Shown here: piece after piece, positions 24,014 to 31,919 of the stretch
How the letters are laid out: every line of letters starts with the position of its first letter
Numbering within the stretch: position 1 is the stretch's first letter
Assembly (NCBI GenBank): GCA_017410075.1
Contig: JAFQRK010000032.1
Coordinates: forward strand, 1 to 64,000
DNA length: 64,000 nt
Reading direction: 5' to 3'
Origin: Oscillospiraceae bacterium
Lineage (GTDB): Bacteria; Bacillota; Clostridia; Oscillospirales; Oscillospiraceae
The notes under the pieces: model-generated
Told to the model about the DNA's origin: nothing
Database searches by the model: none
The model's input: the letters and a program-made list of their open reading frames with translations, nothing else
Made by a program: the position numbers and the translations under genes

Positions 24014-25138
24014 ATGGCAAATGTTAAATTAACAAATGTAAAAAAGATCTACGGCAAAGATACCGTAGCTGTCCAGGACTTTAACCTGGAAATTGCGGAT
24101 AAGGAATTTGTGGTCTTCGTCGGTCCTTCCGGCTGCGGCAAATCCACGACACTGCGTATGATCGCAGGTCTTGAAGAAATCTCTGAGGGCACTGTTGAGA
24201 TCGACGGCGTTGTTGTCAATGATCTGCAGCCCCGTGACCGGAATATCGCAATGGTGTTCCAGAACTACGCACTGTACCCCCACCTGACGGTGTTTGAGAA
24301 TATGGCATTCCCCCTGCGTCTGCAGAAGGTGCCTCAGAAGGTGGTATACGAAAGAGTGACCGAGGCTGCCGAAATTCTGGGCATCACCGATTATCTGACC
24401 AGAAAGCCCCGTGCGCTGTCCGGCGGTCAGCGTCAGCGTGTTGCCATCGGTCGTGCTATGGTCCGGGACAGCAAGGTATTCCTGATGGATGAGCCCCTCT
24501 CCAATCTGGACGCCAAGCTGAGAAATCAGATGCGTGCTGAGATCATTCTGCTGCGTCAGAAAATCGACACCACCTTCGTCTATGTTACCCACGACCAGAC
24601 CGAGGCTATGACCCTGGGCGATCGCATCGTCATTATGAAGGACGGCTTCATTCAGCAGGTCGGCACCCCCACCGAGGTGTTTGATATGCCGACAAATCTG
24701 TTTGTTGCTGAATTTATCGGCGCACCCAAGATGAACATTGTCAGCACCCAGCTGGTGCGCGAAGGCGACAAGTACTTTGTCACTCCCTACGGCGCCAAGA
24801 TCGAGGTTACCGGCAAGAAGGCACAAATGCTGAAGGACCAGGGCGTTGATTCCCGGGAGATCCTGCTGGGCATCCGTCCGGAGCATATGACCATGGCCTC
24901 TGCTGGCGATCCTGCCGCGATCCCCTGCAAGATCCGTGTCAACGAAATGATGGGCAGCGAGCTGCATCTGCATGTGGAGGAGGACAACGGCGACAGACTG
25001 ATCGTCCGCATCCCCACAGTTGCTCTGGAAGACGAGCAGCGCAGCAATATGGTATCCGGCACTACCATCCATGTTACCTTCGAAGGCAAGGTTATGCATT
25101 TCTTCGATCCTGAAACCCATGCCAATCTGCTGGCATAA
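24014..25138 (+). CDS. Sugar ABC transporter ATPase, MsmK/MalK/UgpC type
   Basis: A 374-residue ATPase with Walker A GPSGCGKST, Q-loop MVFQNYALYPHLTVFENM, signature LSGGQRQRVAIGRA, Walker B VFLMDEPLSNLDAKLR and switch His in YVTHDQTEAM. A C-terminal regulatory TOBE domain of the sugar-importer class follows (GIRPEHM...). It energises the permeases upstream; MsmK-type ATPases may serve several sugar importers. GAGGATAGAG precedes the ATG. A strong terminator follows, closing the glycan locus. Confidence 0.94.
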   Translation: MANVKLTNVKKIYGKDTVAVQDFNLEIADKEFVVFVGPSGCGKSTTLRMIAGLEEISEGTVEIDGVVVNDLQPRDRNIAMVFQNYALYPHLTVFENMAFPLRLQKVPQKVVYERVTEAAEILGITDYLTRKPRALSGGQRQRVAIGRAMVRDSKVFLMDEPLSNLDAKLRNQMRAEIILLRQKIDTTFVYVTHDQTEAMTLGDRIVIMKDGFIQQVGTPTEVFDMPTNLFVAEFIGAPKMNIVSTQLVREGDKYFVTPYGAKIEVTGKKAQMLKDQGVDSREILLGIRPEHMTMASAGDPAAIPCKIRVNEMMGSELHLHVEEDNGDRLIVRIPTVALEDEQRSNMVSGTTIHVTFEGKVMHFFDPETHANLLA

Positions 25139-25156
25139 GGTAACCGCATAAAAAGC

Positions 25157-25192
25157 AAGTCCCGATGACCGTTAGGTCATCGGGACTTTTTT
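25157..25192 (+). terminator. Terminator at the end of the glycan locus
   Basis: AAGTCCCGATGACC (25157-25170) pairs perfectly with GGTCATCGGGACTT (25175-25188) around a GTTA loop, then T-rich sequence. It lies between convergent genes and could act on both strands. Confidence 0.93.
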
Positions 25193-25195
25193 CTT

Positions 25196-26602
25196 CTAGA
25201 ACAACATATGCTTCACAAAAAGCTCTGCAAACCGGGCATCTGAAGAAAGATCGGTATATTGGGCCAGCGGCAGCTGCAGCACCTCATCGGCATATGCATA
25301 CTTTGCCGTTCCCAAAAGGCTGGCGTTGTTGATCCCCCGGCATTTCTCCTGCAGCTGCTCGGGTATCAAGCCAAGGAGCACCGCGTTTTTCACATTCAAT
25401 CCTGCAGAAAAACCGCCGGCGATATACATGCCTTCCACATCCGCAAATCCAATGCCCGCCTGCTTTAGCAGGCATTCGCAGGCTGCGCGAATTGCAGCTT
25501 TTGCCAGCTGGAATTCCCGCACATCCCGATCTGACAGAGAAACGCCGTCGCAAACTGGCAGCGTATCATCCTCCATATAGCCGGTCTTATCAATAAACCC
25601 GCGGCGCAAGCCGTTGGCGATCACATCGATCAAGCCGGTTGCGCAAACACCTCTTGCCGCACCGCCGCCGATCACCCTGCATACGCCATCCATACTCTGC
25701 GCACACACGGCGCCTTCCCCGGCGCTCATACCGCAGGATATATTTGCGCCCTCAAAGCAAGGGCCTGCTGCGGCGGCCGTACAGAAGATCTTTTCCCCCG
25801 AATAGAGGGCGATCTCCGCATTGGTGCCAAGATCCAGCAAAATCCGGTACTTATCCTGCGCCGGCAGGCCAACGCAATGGATGCCTGCGACAATATCCGC
25901 ACCCACAAAAGCAGAAATGCCCGGCAGCGATATCACCTGCCCCACGCCTTGGATGCCCAGCTTTGCGGCATTTTCTGTGCGCTTGTCCAAAAATACCGGC
26001 GTATAGGGGCTGTATCCCAGCGATGTGCAGTCCTCGCCGTAGAACAAATGCAGCATTGTGGTATTGCCGGCAACATACATCTTTTCCACGCAGGTAAGGC
26101 CGAAAGAATCCAACAATGTCCTGATCATACGCCCAATACACTGCAGCAACACCGCTTGCAGCTCCCCTGCCCCGTGTCCGGTGCAATAGTCGATGCGGGA
26201 AATGACATCCGCACCAAAGGCGCGCTGCGGGTTTGGCGCGGTTACCGTACGGATGATGCATTTTTCATCCAGCGAAATCAAGCCCAGCGCCAAGGTGGTC
26301 GTACCGATATCCAGACACAGACAGACATTCTCCGTCAGGTATCCGCTTTCCTGACCGCCTGTAACAGCAACGAGTTCTTCCCTTTCCGGCAAAACCACAG
26401 TTGCATCACCGGTCAGCCGGAATTGGCAGGCCAGAACCTCCTGGCCGTTGACTGTAACCAGGCATTTTTTACATATGCCCTTTCCGCCGCAGGGATGAGG
26501 CACAAAAAAGCCGTGCTGCGTCAAAATTTCGCGCAGAGGGACAGACCCTGTAAATTCCAGGATCTGTTCCCGCTTATTTTGTATTACCTTTATGTAAGAC
26601 AC
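25196..26602 (-). CDS. Ferredoxin-ASKHA protein (DUF4445; RamA/corrinoid activator-like)
   Basis: A 468-residue protein. The N-terminus is a 2Fe-2S ferredoxin domain with PCGGKGICKKCLVTVNG and a distal AC. It then turns into an ASKHA-type ATPase fold (LCLDIGTTTLALGLISLD, LLDLGTNAEIALYSG, MYIAGGFSAGLNVKNA). This is the layout of reductive activators of corrinoid proteins, which use ATP to push the cobalt centre to Co(I) for methyl transfer. No corrinoid protein or methyltransferase is encoded nearby. GTG 26602 is chosen: AAGGAG lies 8 bases upstream, while the in-frame ATG at 26674 has no site. Family is firm, partner unknown. Confidence 0.85.
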   Translation of the reverse strand: MSYIKVIQNKREQILEFTGSVPLREILTQHGFFVPHPCGGKGICKKCLVTVNGQEVLACQFRLTGDATVVLPEREELVAVTGGQESGYLTENVCLCLDIGTTTLALGLISLDEKCIIRTVTAPNPQRAFGADVISRIDYCTGHGAGELQAVLLQCIGRMIRTLLDSFGLTCVEKMYVAGNTTMLHLFYGEDCTSLGYSPYTPVFLDKRTENAAKLGIQGVGQVISLPGISAFVGADIVAGIHCVGLPAQDKYRILLDLGTNAEIALYSGEKIFCTAAAAGPCFEGANISCGMSAGEGAVCAQSMDGVCRVIGGGAARGVCATGLIDVIANGLRRGFIDKTGYMEDDTLPVCDGVSLSDRDVREFQLAKAAIRAACECLLKQAGIGFADVEGMYIAGGFSAGLNVKNAVLLGLIPEQLQEKCRGINNASLLGTAKYAYADEVLQLPLAQYTDLSSDARFAELFVKHMLF

Positions 26603-26698
26603 AAGCCATTCTCCTTGCGTTAGATTAGGCGCTTGCAATATAAATACTATACCGAAAAACCAAAGCCTTTTCAATAGCAGAAGCGAAAAATGAAAACA

Positions 26699-26724
26699 GC
26701 TGCACCGGGATTTTCCGGTGCAGC
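26699..26724 (-). terminator. Terminator of the kinase-PqqD-exporter operon
   Basis: GCTGCACCGG and CCGGTGCAGC (26699-26708, 26715-26724) form a 10-bp stem; on the minus strand TGTTTTCATTTTTC follows. It lies 7 bp after the acyltransferase stop. Confidence 0.85.
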
Positions 26725-26731
26725 CTGATTT

Positions 26732-27535
26732 TTACACTTTGCTTGTGGGGCGGTATCCGGAGCCGATATTGATATCGTTGCCGGAGAGCATATGCGCCTT
26801 GACCTTTCTTTGCAGGGATGTATTTTCCGGGAATTTCTGAATGTCGTCGCGCACAAAGTTAATACCAAACACATGGCGCACCGCCTGGGCGCTCTGGTCG
26901 GGCTCACAGGCGTGATAATTCCACATCCGGGAGAAACTCAAGACATTGGATCCCTCGCCGCAGACGGCCTCCAGGTCCTTGCTGAGCAGCCAGGAATGGC
27001 AGTAGAAATACTTGGCACCGTGACCGGGGAAATGCTTGTCGAAGAATTCTTCTGCCATTGCAAAGGATCTTTCGCATTCCTCCTGGGTCAGCTTGCCGCC
27101 TCTGGGTATATGGGTGTCAATAACCGTCTTGCCCTCAGGTGCCAGACCGGCATTCTCCTCCAGCCGGAACTGCAGACGGCCAACGGTAAACAGATCACCG
27201 GTAAAGTGCCGGCGCAGCCAGCAATACTCGCCGAAGCCGCGGACGCCCTCCTGCTCATAGTAGCCATCCAGCCACACATTTACATCCCGCAGAGTCTCAA
27301 TGGTCTGCTCCCGGGGGATACCCAATGCACCATTTTTTTGGAGGACATGCCCCGTCAGGTGGGCAATGATCGCCAGAGGCAGCAGACCGGCCTCCATATC
27401 GGTTATCAGCAGTTCGCCGGTCTTCACCTTATCGGCAATGCGTTTGCCCTCCTCCAGGGTTTTGGGGTCTGACAGCAGCCAGTCCCGGTCTTCCTGCTTG
27501 GCAAGCACTTCATTCACAAAAATTTCAATACTCAT
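26732..27535 (-). CDS. GNAT-like acyltransferase-domain protein (NAT_N/GNAT_C type)
   Basis: A 267-residue protein resembling the two-domain acyltransferase-like family of Firmicutes. A helical N-terminal part (LLPLAIIAHLTGHVLQKNGA, GIPREQTIETLRDVNVWLDG) leads to GEYCWLRRHFTGDLFTVGRL, THIPRGGKLTQEECERSF and FFDKHFPGHGAKYFYCHSWL, all typical of the GNAT_C pattern. No acetyl-CoA loop of classical form is obvious and no substrate is known. It is the last gene of the minus-strand operon that starts at 31705, 14 bp after the ABC exporter. It might acylate the product made by the operon, which is inference. Confidence 0.65.
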   Translation of the reverse strand: MSIEIFVNEVLAKQEDRDWLLSDPKTLEEGKRIADKVKTGELLITDMEAGLLPLAIIAHLTGHVLQKNGALGIPREQTIETLRDVNVWLDGYYEQEGVRGFGEYCWLRRHFTGDLFTVGRLQFRLEENAGLAPEGKTVIDTHIPRGGKLTQEECERSFAMAEEFFDKHFPGHGAKYFYCHSWLLSKDLEAVCGEGSNVLSFSRMWNYHACEPDQSAQAVRHVFGINFVRDDIQKFPENTSLQRKVKAHMLSGNDINIGSGYRPTSKV

Positions 27536-27549
27536 TTCGCATTACATCC

Positions 27550-29256
27550 TTATTTTTCTGCAGAATCAGCAGATCTTCCCGAAATATCCAGCCGGAAGTC
27601 GCAGGCAGCGCGGGACGCTTCCTTATGGGTAACCAGAATGACCGTGTAACCCGTCATTTCCTTGATATTTTTCAGCACCCTGCGCTCGGTTTCCTCGTCC
27701 AGAGAGCTGGTGGCTTCGTCAAACAGCAGGATGGGCCGCTCGAACAAAATGGCACGGGCAATGGCAAGGCGCTGGATCTGTCCTTCCGAGAAGCCGCGGC
27801 CGCCTTCGCCCAGTACCGCATCCAAGCCCTCGGGACGCTGGGCAATGATCTCGTCGGCCGCCGCCACCTTCAGCGCATTCCACAGTTTCTCATCGTCCTC
27901 CATCAGAGCTTTGTCCGAGAAGGAAAGCATCTCTCTTACCGTACCGGAAAACAGCAGATTTCCCTGGGGCACATAGGCAAACAGACTGCGGTAACCGGTA
28001 TCCAGAGCAATGCGCTCACCAGTTACGGTCTCCAGCAAAACCTGTCCCTGATTTGTCTTGTAAAGGCCCAGAAGCAGCTTCAGCAGCGTACTCTTGCCGC
28101 AGCCGGACTCGCCGATAATTGCCAGCGACCGGCCTTTATCCAGGGTAAACGATACCCGATCCAGCACCCGGGTCGTTTCATTGTCCTTGTATGCAAAGCT
28201 GACATCCTCAAAATGCAGCGCAGCAAAGTCATTTTTATAAAATTCCAGGATCTCATCCGCCGGCTTCGGTGTTTTTTCCGCATCCGCATCATAGTATTCC
28301 GGCTCCATCAGCCGCTCGGCACTGGCAACCATACCAAAATACTGGGGGATGTACTTGGAGATACCCGCCAGCGGAGATTCCAGCTGGCTGACCAGATGCA
28401 AGATCGCCGACATAGCGCCGTAGGTGATCTGACCGTTTAAGATCATCCATCCGCACAGCGCAACACCCAAAAACTGAGCGCCCTGCAGCGCGGAGCGGAT
28501 CACTACATTACAAAAGTTCACAAAATGCATCCGCTTCAGCCGGATGTGCATATGCGTATCCATCAGGTCACCGGCAGATTCCTGCATCCCATCTTCCCGA
28601 TTGAAGCTGTGGATCACCGGCAGACCCTGCAGGCTTTCCTGCAGGAAGCTTCTGACCTTGCCGTCTGCATTCTGGATCTTGGCGTGATAGGTCTTCAGTT
28701 TTTTGCGGAAGGCCAGGGAAACCACGGCAATAGCCGCACCGCCGATCAGCAATGCGATCACCAGCCCCGGCACCATCAGCGTCAATGCTGCCGCTGCCGA
28801 CAGAATGCGGATCATTGATCCGCTAAAATCCGGGACGATCTGGGTGACGCCGTTAATGACCACATTCACATCGCTGGTCATCCGGTTCATCCACTCACCG
28901 GTATGGGTCGCGCAAACGCTGGCATAATCCCGGCTCAGCAGCTGAGAGAACAGCCGCTGCCGAAAGGTTTTTTCCAGAGTCGCCTTGGATTTTTCAGAAA
29001 GATATCTTATGACCGCCTGCAAACCGATGGTCAGCAGGATCAAACCGGCAAAATACGCCAGGCTGACCCACAGGCTCCTGTCGATCTGACCGGTGGCGCT
29101 GTCCACCACCTGCTGCAGCAAAAGCGCATACAGCACGCCGGTCAGCGAATGCAGGATCTTTACGGCAACCAGCAGGAAGATATTTTTCTTCGCCTTGCCG
29201 GATACATCCCATATCCAACGAAGGGTTTTTCCGTTTGGATTCATATGTCCACTCAT
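27550..29256 (-). CDS. ABC exporter, fused membrane and ATPase domains
   Basis: A 568-residue type IV ABC half-transporter. A six-helix membrane domain covers about residues 20-310. The nucleotide-binding domain has Walker A GESGCGKSTL, signature FSEGQIQRLAIARA (the usual LSGGQ altered), Walker B ILLFDEATSSLD and H-loop VTHKEAS. It has no peptidase C39 domain. ATG 29256 overlaps the upstream stop by 4 nt (ATGA). It matches the exporter (D gene) of lasso-peptide-like clusters by position after the kinase, PqqD and nucleotidyltransferase genes. Substrate unknown. Confidence 0.9.
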   Translation of the reverse strand: MSGHMNPNGKTLRWIWDVSGKAKKNIFLLVAVKILHSLTGVLYALLLQQVVDSATGQIDRSLWVSLAYFAGLILLTIGLQAVIRYLSEKSKATLEKTFRQRLFSQLLSRDYASVCATHTGEWMNRMTSDVNVVINGVTQIVPDFSGSMIRILSAAAALTLMVPGLVIALLIGGAAIAVVSLAFRKKLKTYHAKIQNADGKVRSFLQESLQGLPVIHSFNREDGMQESAGDLMDTHMHIRLKRMHFVNFCNVVIRSALQGAQFLGVALCGWMILNGQITYGAMSAILHLVSQLESPLAGISKYIPQYFGMVASAERLMEPEYYDADAEKTPKPADEILEFYKNDFAALHFEDVSFAYKDNETTRVLDRVSFTLDKGRSLAIIGESGCGKSTLLKLLLGLYKTNQGQVLLETVTGERIALDTGYRSLFAYVPQGNLLFSGTVREMLSFSDKALMEDDEKLWNALKVAAADEIIAQRPEGLDAVLGEGGRGFSEGQIQRLAIARAILFERPILLFDEATSSLDEETERRVLKNIKEMTGYTVILVTHKEASRAACDFRLDISGRSADSAEK

Positions 29257-30740
29257 CCGTTCTTCTTTTTCATCATTGCCTTTAGCTCGATCTTCATTTT
29301 GCGCCGCTTATCGGCATTAAACACGGATCTTACCAATCTAACCACCCAGAATATCGGCAGCAAAAACGGCAATTTCCGCAAGCAGGGGTATTCCATACGC
29401 ATTTGCCAAAACGGCAGGAATACTCTGCTCCAAAAATACTTGTGCGCGCCCTGCTTTTTGATGGCATTTCTGGCTCGGTTCTCAACCGTACCGAAAGCGC
29501 CGCTGCTCAAAATGTAGTGCACAGCTTCGCTGTCGATTTCACCAATGTCGCCGTCAAACAGCGCCCCAGCGGTTTTTTCATAAAACGCAGTAAATTCCTG
29601 CATTTCAAGTGCTTTCAGCTTACTGTTAATGTAGGGCATATCATAGTCCTTGCCTTGGCTGCGGAGCAAATACAGATCCGCAAAGGCCCGGACACCTGCA
29701 CCGCGCCAATAATAGTGCTTATGGAAATGGGCCACGGTATGCAGATAAACATCCTCATCTGACATCAGGTATTCATAGCCATTTTCGCTTGCCTGCTTCG
29801 CACGCTCCCAGACATCGCCAAACAGCGCCTCTACCCGCTCCTCGTGAAACAGCTTTGTATGGAATTCAAAGTTATAGCAGGGCTTCTTGCGGTAAGAAAT
29901 ATGTACCCAGCCGGGCTTTCTTCTATAGCCACGGCTCATCATATACCGGTCAACCGCCTGGGCGTCCTCGGGGCGGATCAGAATGTCGTTATCCGTCATT
30001 TCCCGGGTGCCTGCCTGGGGATAAAGCGGGCCGTATAATATGCCCTTCAGAGACATATGCGGGATCTGCAGCTGCGCAAGATCCCGGTAGATCGCCTCGC
30101 GCTCTGCCTGAAACAGCAGCCATCTGTTCAGACTGATCTGATTCTGCTTCCGGAATTTCTCCTTGGTGCGCTCCGGGCAATCGGTCTTTTCCACAGCCGG
30201 ATACACCACAGCGCTGATCATTTGTTCCTTACACAGTTTGTATACCGTTTCCCAGGAAACGCTGTTGGGAACAAGGACCTTCTCTTCCCTGCCGGTAATG
30301 GCCATACGGTAAAGCGCTGCCATCACGCTCCACTCTTTCGGGAGCTTCCGGATGATTTTACGGGAGGAAAAATCCTTCCAGCGATCCCGCACATAGGCAA
30401 GATATGCCTCATCCTTGCAGGAAACATACTTGCCGTTTTTGTAAAAGCCGGATGCCACTGCAACGATCCGCTCCATCGGCACCTTTTCCACAGCTGTGCT
30501 GTTGTCGCCGCAGATCAGATAATGATTTTTCTTCACCGCAATGATGCGGTGCAGGACCATTTCTCCGTTCCTGCGCTGAAACAGCGGCAGATCGTACTTT
30601 TCCAGCTGTCCTTTGACTTCAACGAGTTCTACTGCGTCCTTATCCTCGTCCAGCATTGGAAGCATACTGATGCCTTTGATCGGCTGCACTATTTTTTTGT
30701 ATTTTTCCAAAGCCTGGCGGATATTCAACGCCTCGTTCAT
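29253..30740 (-). CDS. Fusion of signal-peptidase-like domain and NTP_transf_5 nucleotidyltransferase
   Basis: A 495-residue protein. Residues 15-100 look like an S24/S26 peptidase: GISMLPML with Ser25, then NGEMVLHRIIAV with His64 and YLICGDN at 74-80. The Ser/His arrangement is that of SipW/ER-type signal peptidases, but no membrane anchor is visible. Residues about 130-420 match the uncharacterised nucleotidyltransferase family of lasso-peptide and polysaccharide clusters: MSLKGILYGPLYPQAGTREM then TDNDILI (Asp250, Asp252). The C-terminus is basic with a short hydrophobic stretch. Start and stop overlap the neighbours by 4 nt each. The domain calls are moderately secure, the joint function is unknown. 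Confidence 0.75.
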   Translation of the reverse strand: MNEALNIRQALEKYKKIVQPIKGISMLPMLDEDKDAVELVEVKGQLEKYDLPLFQRRNGEMVLHRIIAVKKNHYLICGDNSTAVEKVPMERIVAVASGFYKNGKYVSCKDEAYLAYVRDRWKDFSSRKIIRKLPKEWSVMAALYRMAITGREEKVLVPNSVSWETVYKLCKEQMISAVVYPAVEKTDCPERTKEKFRKQNQISLNRWLLFQAEREAIYRDLAQLQIPHMSLKGILYGPLYPQAGTREMTDNDILIRPEDAQAVDRYMMSRGYRRKPGWVHISYRKKPCYNFEFHTKLFHEERVEALFGDVWERAKQASENGYEYLMSDEDVYLHTVAHFHKHYYWRGAGVRAFADLYLLRSQGKDYDMPYINSKLKALEMQEFTAFYEKTAGALFDGDIGEIDSEAVHYILSSGAFGTVENRARNAIKKQGAHKYFWSRVFLPFWQMRMEYPCLRKLPFLLPIFWVVRLVRSVFNADKRRKMKIELKAMMKKKNG

Positions 30741-31003
30741 TCTCTGATCAGCTCCACGCTTTCAAACTTTTCAACAATGGAAGCCACTGCTTCCATTGCT
30801 GTTGCTTCATCCACTTCATATTCCTGACGCAACGCAGCTGCCAGTTCCTCTTTCGTTGTGTCCTGCAGCATATGCTCTGCGATAAATGCGCCGGTAGAAT
30901 TCAGCTTGATCATTCCTCTGAATGCCTCAGCCGCCTCACCTACGGTTACCACGATGGTTTCATCTGCCACCTTGGTAAAGATCACGCCGTCTTTCAGTCT
31001 CAT
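30737..31003 (-). CDS. PqqD-like peptide-recognition protein
   Basis: An 88-residue protein with the PqqD pattern: MRLKDGVIFTKVADETIVVT, IKLNSTGAFIAEHM, and a helical end EEELAAALRQEYEVDEAT-like, finishing EKFESVELI. PqqD-type domains act as RiPP recognition elements that bind a leader peptide and present it to modifying enzymes. In lasso clusters the B1 protein has this fold. It lies 3 bp after the kinase-like gene and overlaps the next gene by 4 nt. No precursor peptide is evident in the operon. Confidence 0.85.
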   Translation of the reverse strand: MRLKDGVIFTKVADETIVVTVGEAAEAFRGMIKLNSTGAFIAEHMLQDTTKEELAAALRQEYEVDEATAMEAVASIVEKFESVELIRE

Positions 31004-31006
31004 ATC

Positions 31007-31705
31007 TTATTCTCCTCTCATTGCGGCATAGGAAACCTCCGCCGCTTCTGCAGTCATATTGCATTTCAGATTCCAGAACGGTACGCGCCGGGAGATCTCT
31101 GCCAAAAGCTGTACTGTTTTGCGCATACCCATCTCGGTCTGCGGGCGGTATGTCTGTGTAAACAGCACCCTCAGCGCCTCTTCCGCACTTGCAGGATAGA
31201 TGGTATTTTCCGCCGCCCTGCCGATCTGGCAAATGCCGGCAACAGGCGCGCTTCTGTTTGCGCTCCAATGCTCTTTTCCGTCCCAAGGTGTTCCCCAGGC
31301 ACGAATTTCGGTTGGCGTTACCGAGATCAGAGGCTTGTCGCCGTTTATGATGCCTACTGCCTTGCCGAATCGTTTCCGCCACAGACGGATGTGGGTGCTC
31401 TTACCCGTTCCGGAAGGTGCGGTAAACAGATAGGCTTTTCCGTCTACTGTTATGGCCGCGCTGTGCAGCAGGATAATATCCTTTTGCACCAGCTGCTCAC
31501 ACAGCTTGCGGTAGATCACAAGGCTCTCCAGATATCCGTCCTGCGCCTCCCCGTCTGCGCGCTCCAGATCAATATCCGCCTGAGTGACAGTCAGAGAAAC
31601 CTCCGGATCTGCATCGCACAAATAGTCCCTGGCCAGTTGGGAAAAATAAGGGTATATATGGGTAATTTCCACACAAATTCCAGCAAATTGATACTTGTTG
31701 GTCAT
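31007..31705 (-). CDS. HPr-kinase-like/PEPCK-fold kinase
   Basis: A 232-residue protein with LLHSAAI (His81), Walker A TAPSGTGKSTHIRLW at 95-109, NGDKPLI with Asp123, and GTPWDGKEHWSAN, the arrangement of the HPrK/PEPCK-like kinases found in lasso-peptide clusters (ThcoK/PadeK type), which phosphorylate a precursor serine. It is too short for, and lacks the signature of, genuine HPr kinase/phosphatase. ATG 31705 follows GGGAGG and is overlapped by the stop of a 22-codon upstream frame. First main gene of the operon led by the promoter at 31792-31820. Confidence 0.8.
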   Translation of the reverse strand: MTNKYQFAGICVEITHIYPYFSQLARDYLCDADPEVSLTVTQADIDLERADGEAQDGYLESLVIYRKLCEQLVQKDIILLHSAAITVDGKAYLFTAPSGTGKSTHIRLWRKRFGKAVGIINGDKPLISVTPTEIRAWGTPWDGKEHWSANRSAPVAGICQIGRAAENTIYPASAEEALRVLFTQTYRPQTEMGMRKTVQLLAEISRRVPFWNLKCNMTAEAAEVSYAAMRGE

Positions 31706-31770
31706 ACTCCCCTATCCTCCCTTTTTAGCAAATTATCCGGGCAAACAGCCCTTTTTTGACCGCAGGACAT
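31702..31770 (-). CDS. Possible 22-residue leader peptide overlapping the kinase gene
   Basis: ATG 31770 opens a 22-codon frame (MSCGQKRAVCPDNLLKREDR then GV) whose TGA overlaps the kinase ATG as ATGA. AGGAG precedes it but at only 1 nt spacing. It lies about 20 bp after the -10 box, so it would be the first thing translated on the mRNA. It could be a coupling or regulatory uORF. It is too charged and short to call a RiPP precursor with confidence. Confidence 0.25.
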   Translation of the reverse strand: MSCGQKRAVCPDNLLKREDRGV

Positions 31771-31791
31771 ACTCCTACAAATACATATATA

Positions 31792-31820
31792 AGTATATCT
31801 GTAAAGGGCAAATTCGTCAA
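31792..31820 (-). promoter_or_regulatory. Promoter of the kinase-PqqD-exporter operon
   Basis: On the minus strand TTGACG (31815-31820) and TATACT (31792-31797) with a 17-bp spacer. Confidence 0.75.
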
Positions 31821-31850
31821 GTGGATAATTCTCACCCAAGCTGCCCAACC

Positions 31851-31879
31851 TTGTAATTCAGCGCATACTGTGCTATGAT
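31851..31879 (+). promoter_or_regulatory. Promoter of the SGNH hydrolase gene
   Basis: TTGTAA (31851-31856) and TATGAT (31874-31879) with a 17-bp spacer, divergent from the operon promoter 30 bp away. Confidence 0.6.
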
Positions 31880-31919
31880 ATTCTTACTATACAATTTTCT
31901 CTTGCAGGGAGGTAAAAAT

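Noticed and set aside
26732..31820. A complete lasso-peptide cluster
   Set aside because: Cyclase, transglutaminase-like protease and precursor are absent, so only the auxiliary cassette can be claimed.
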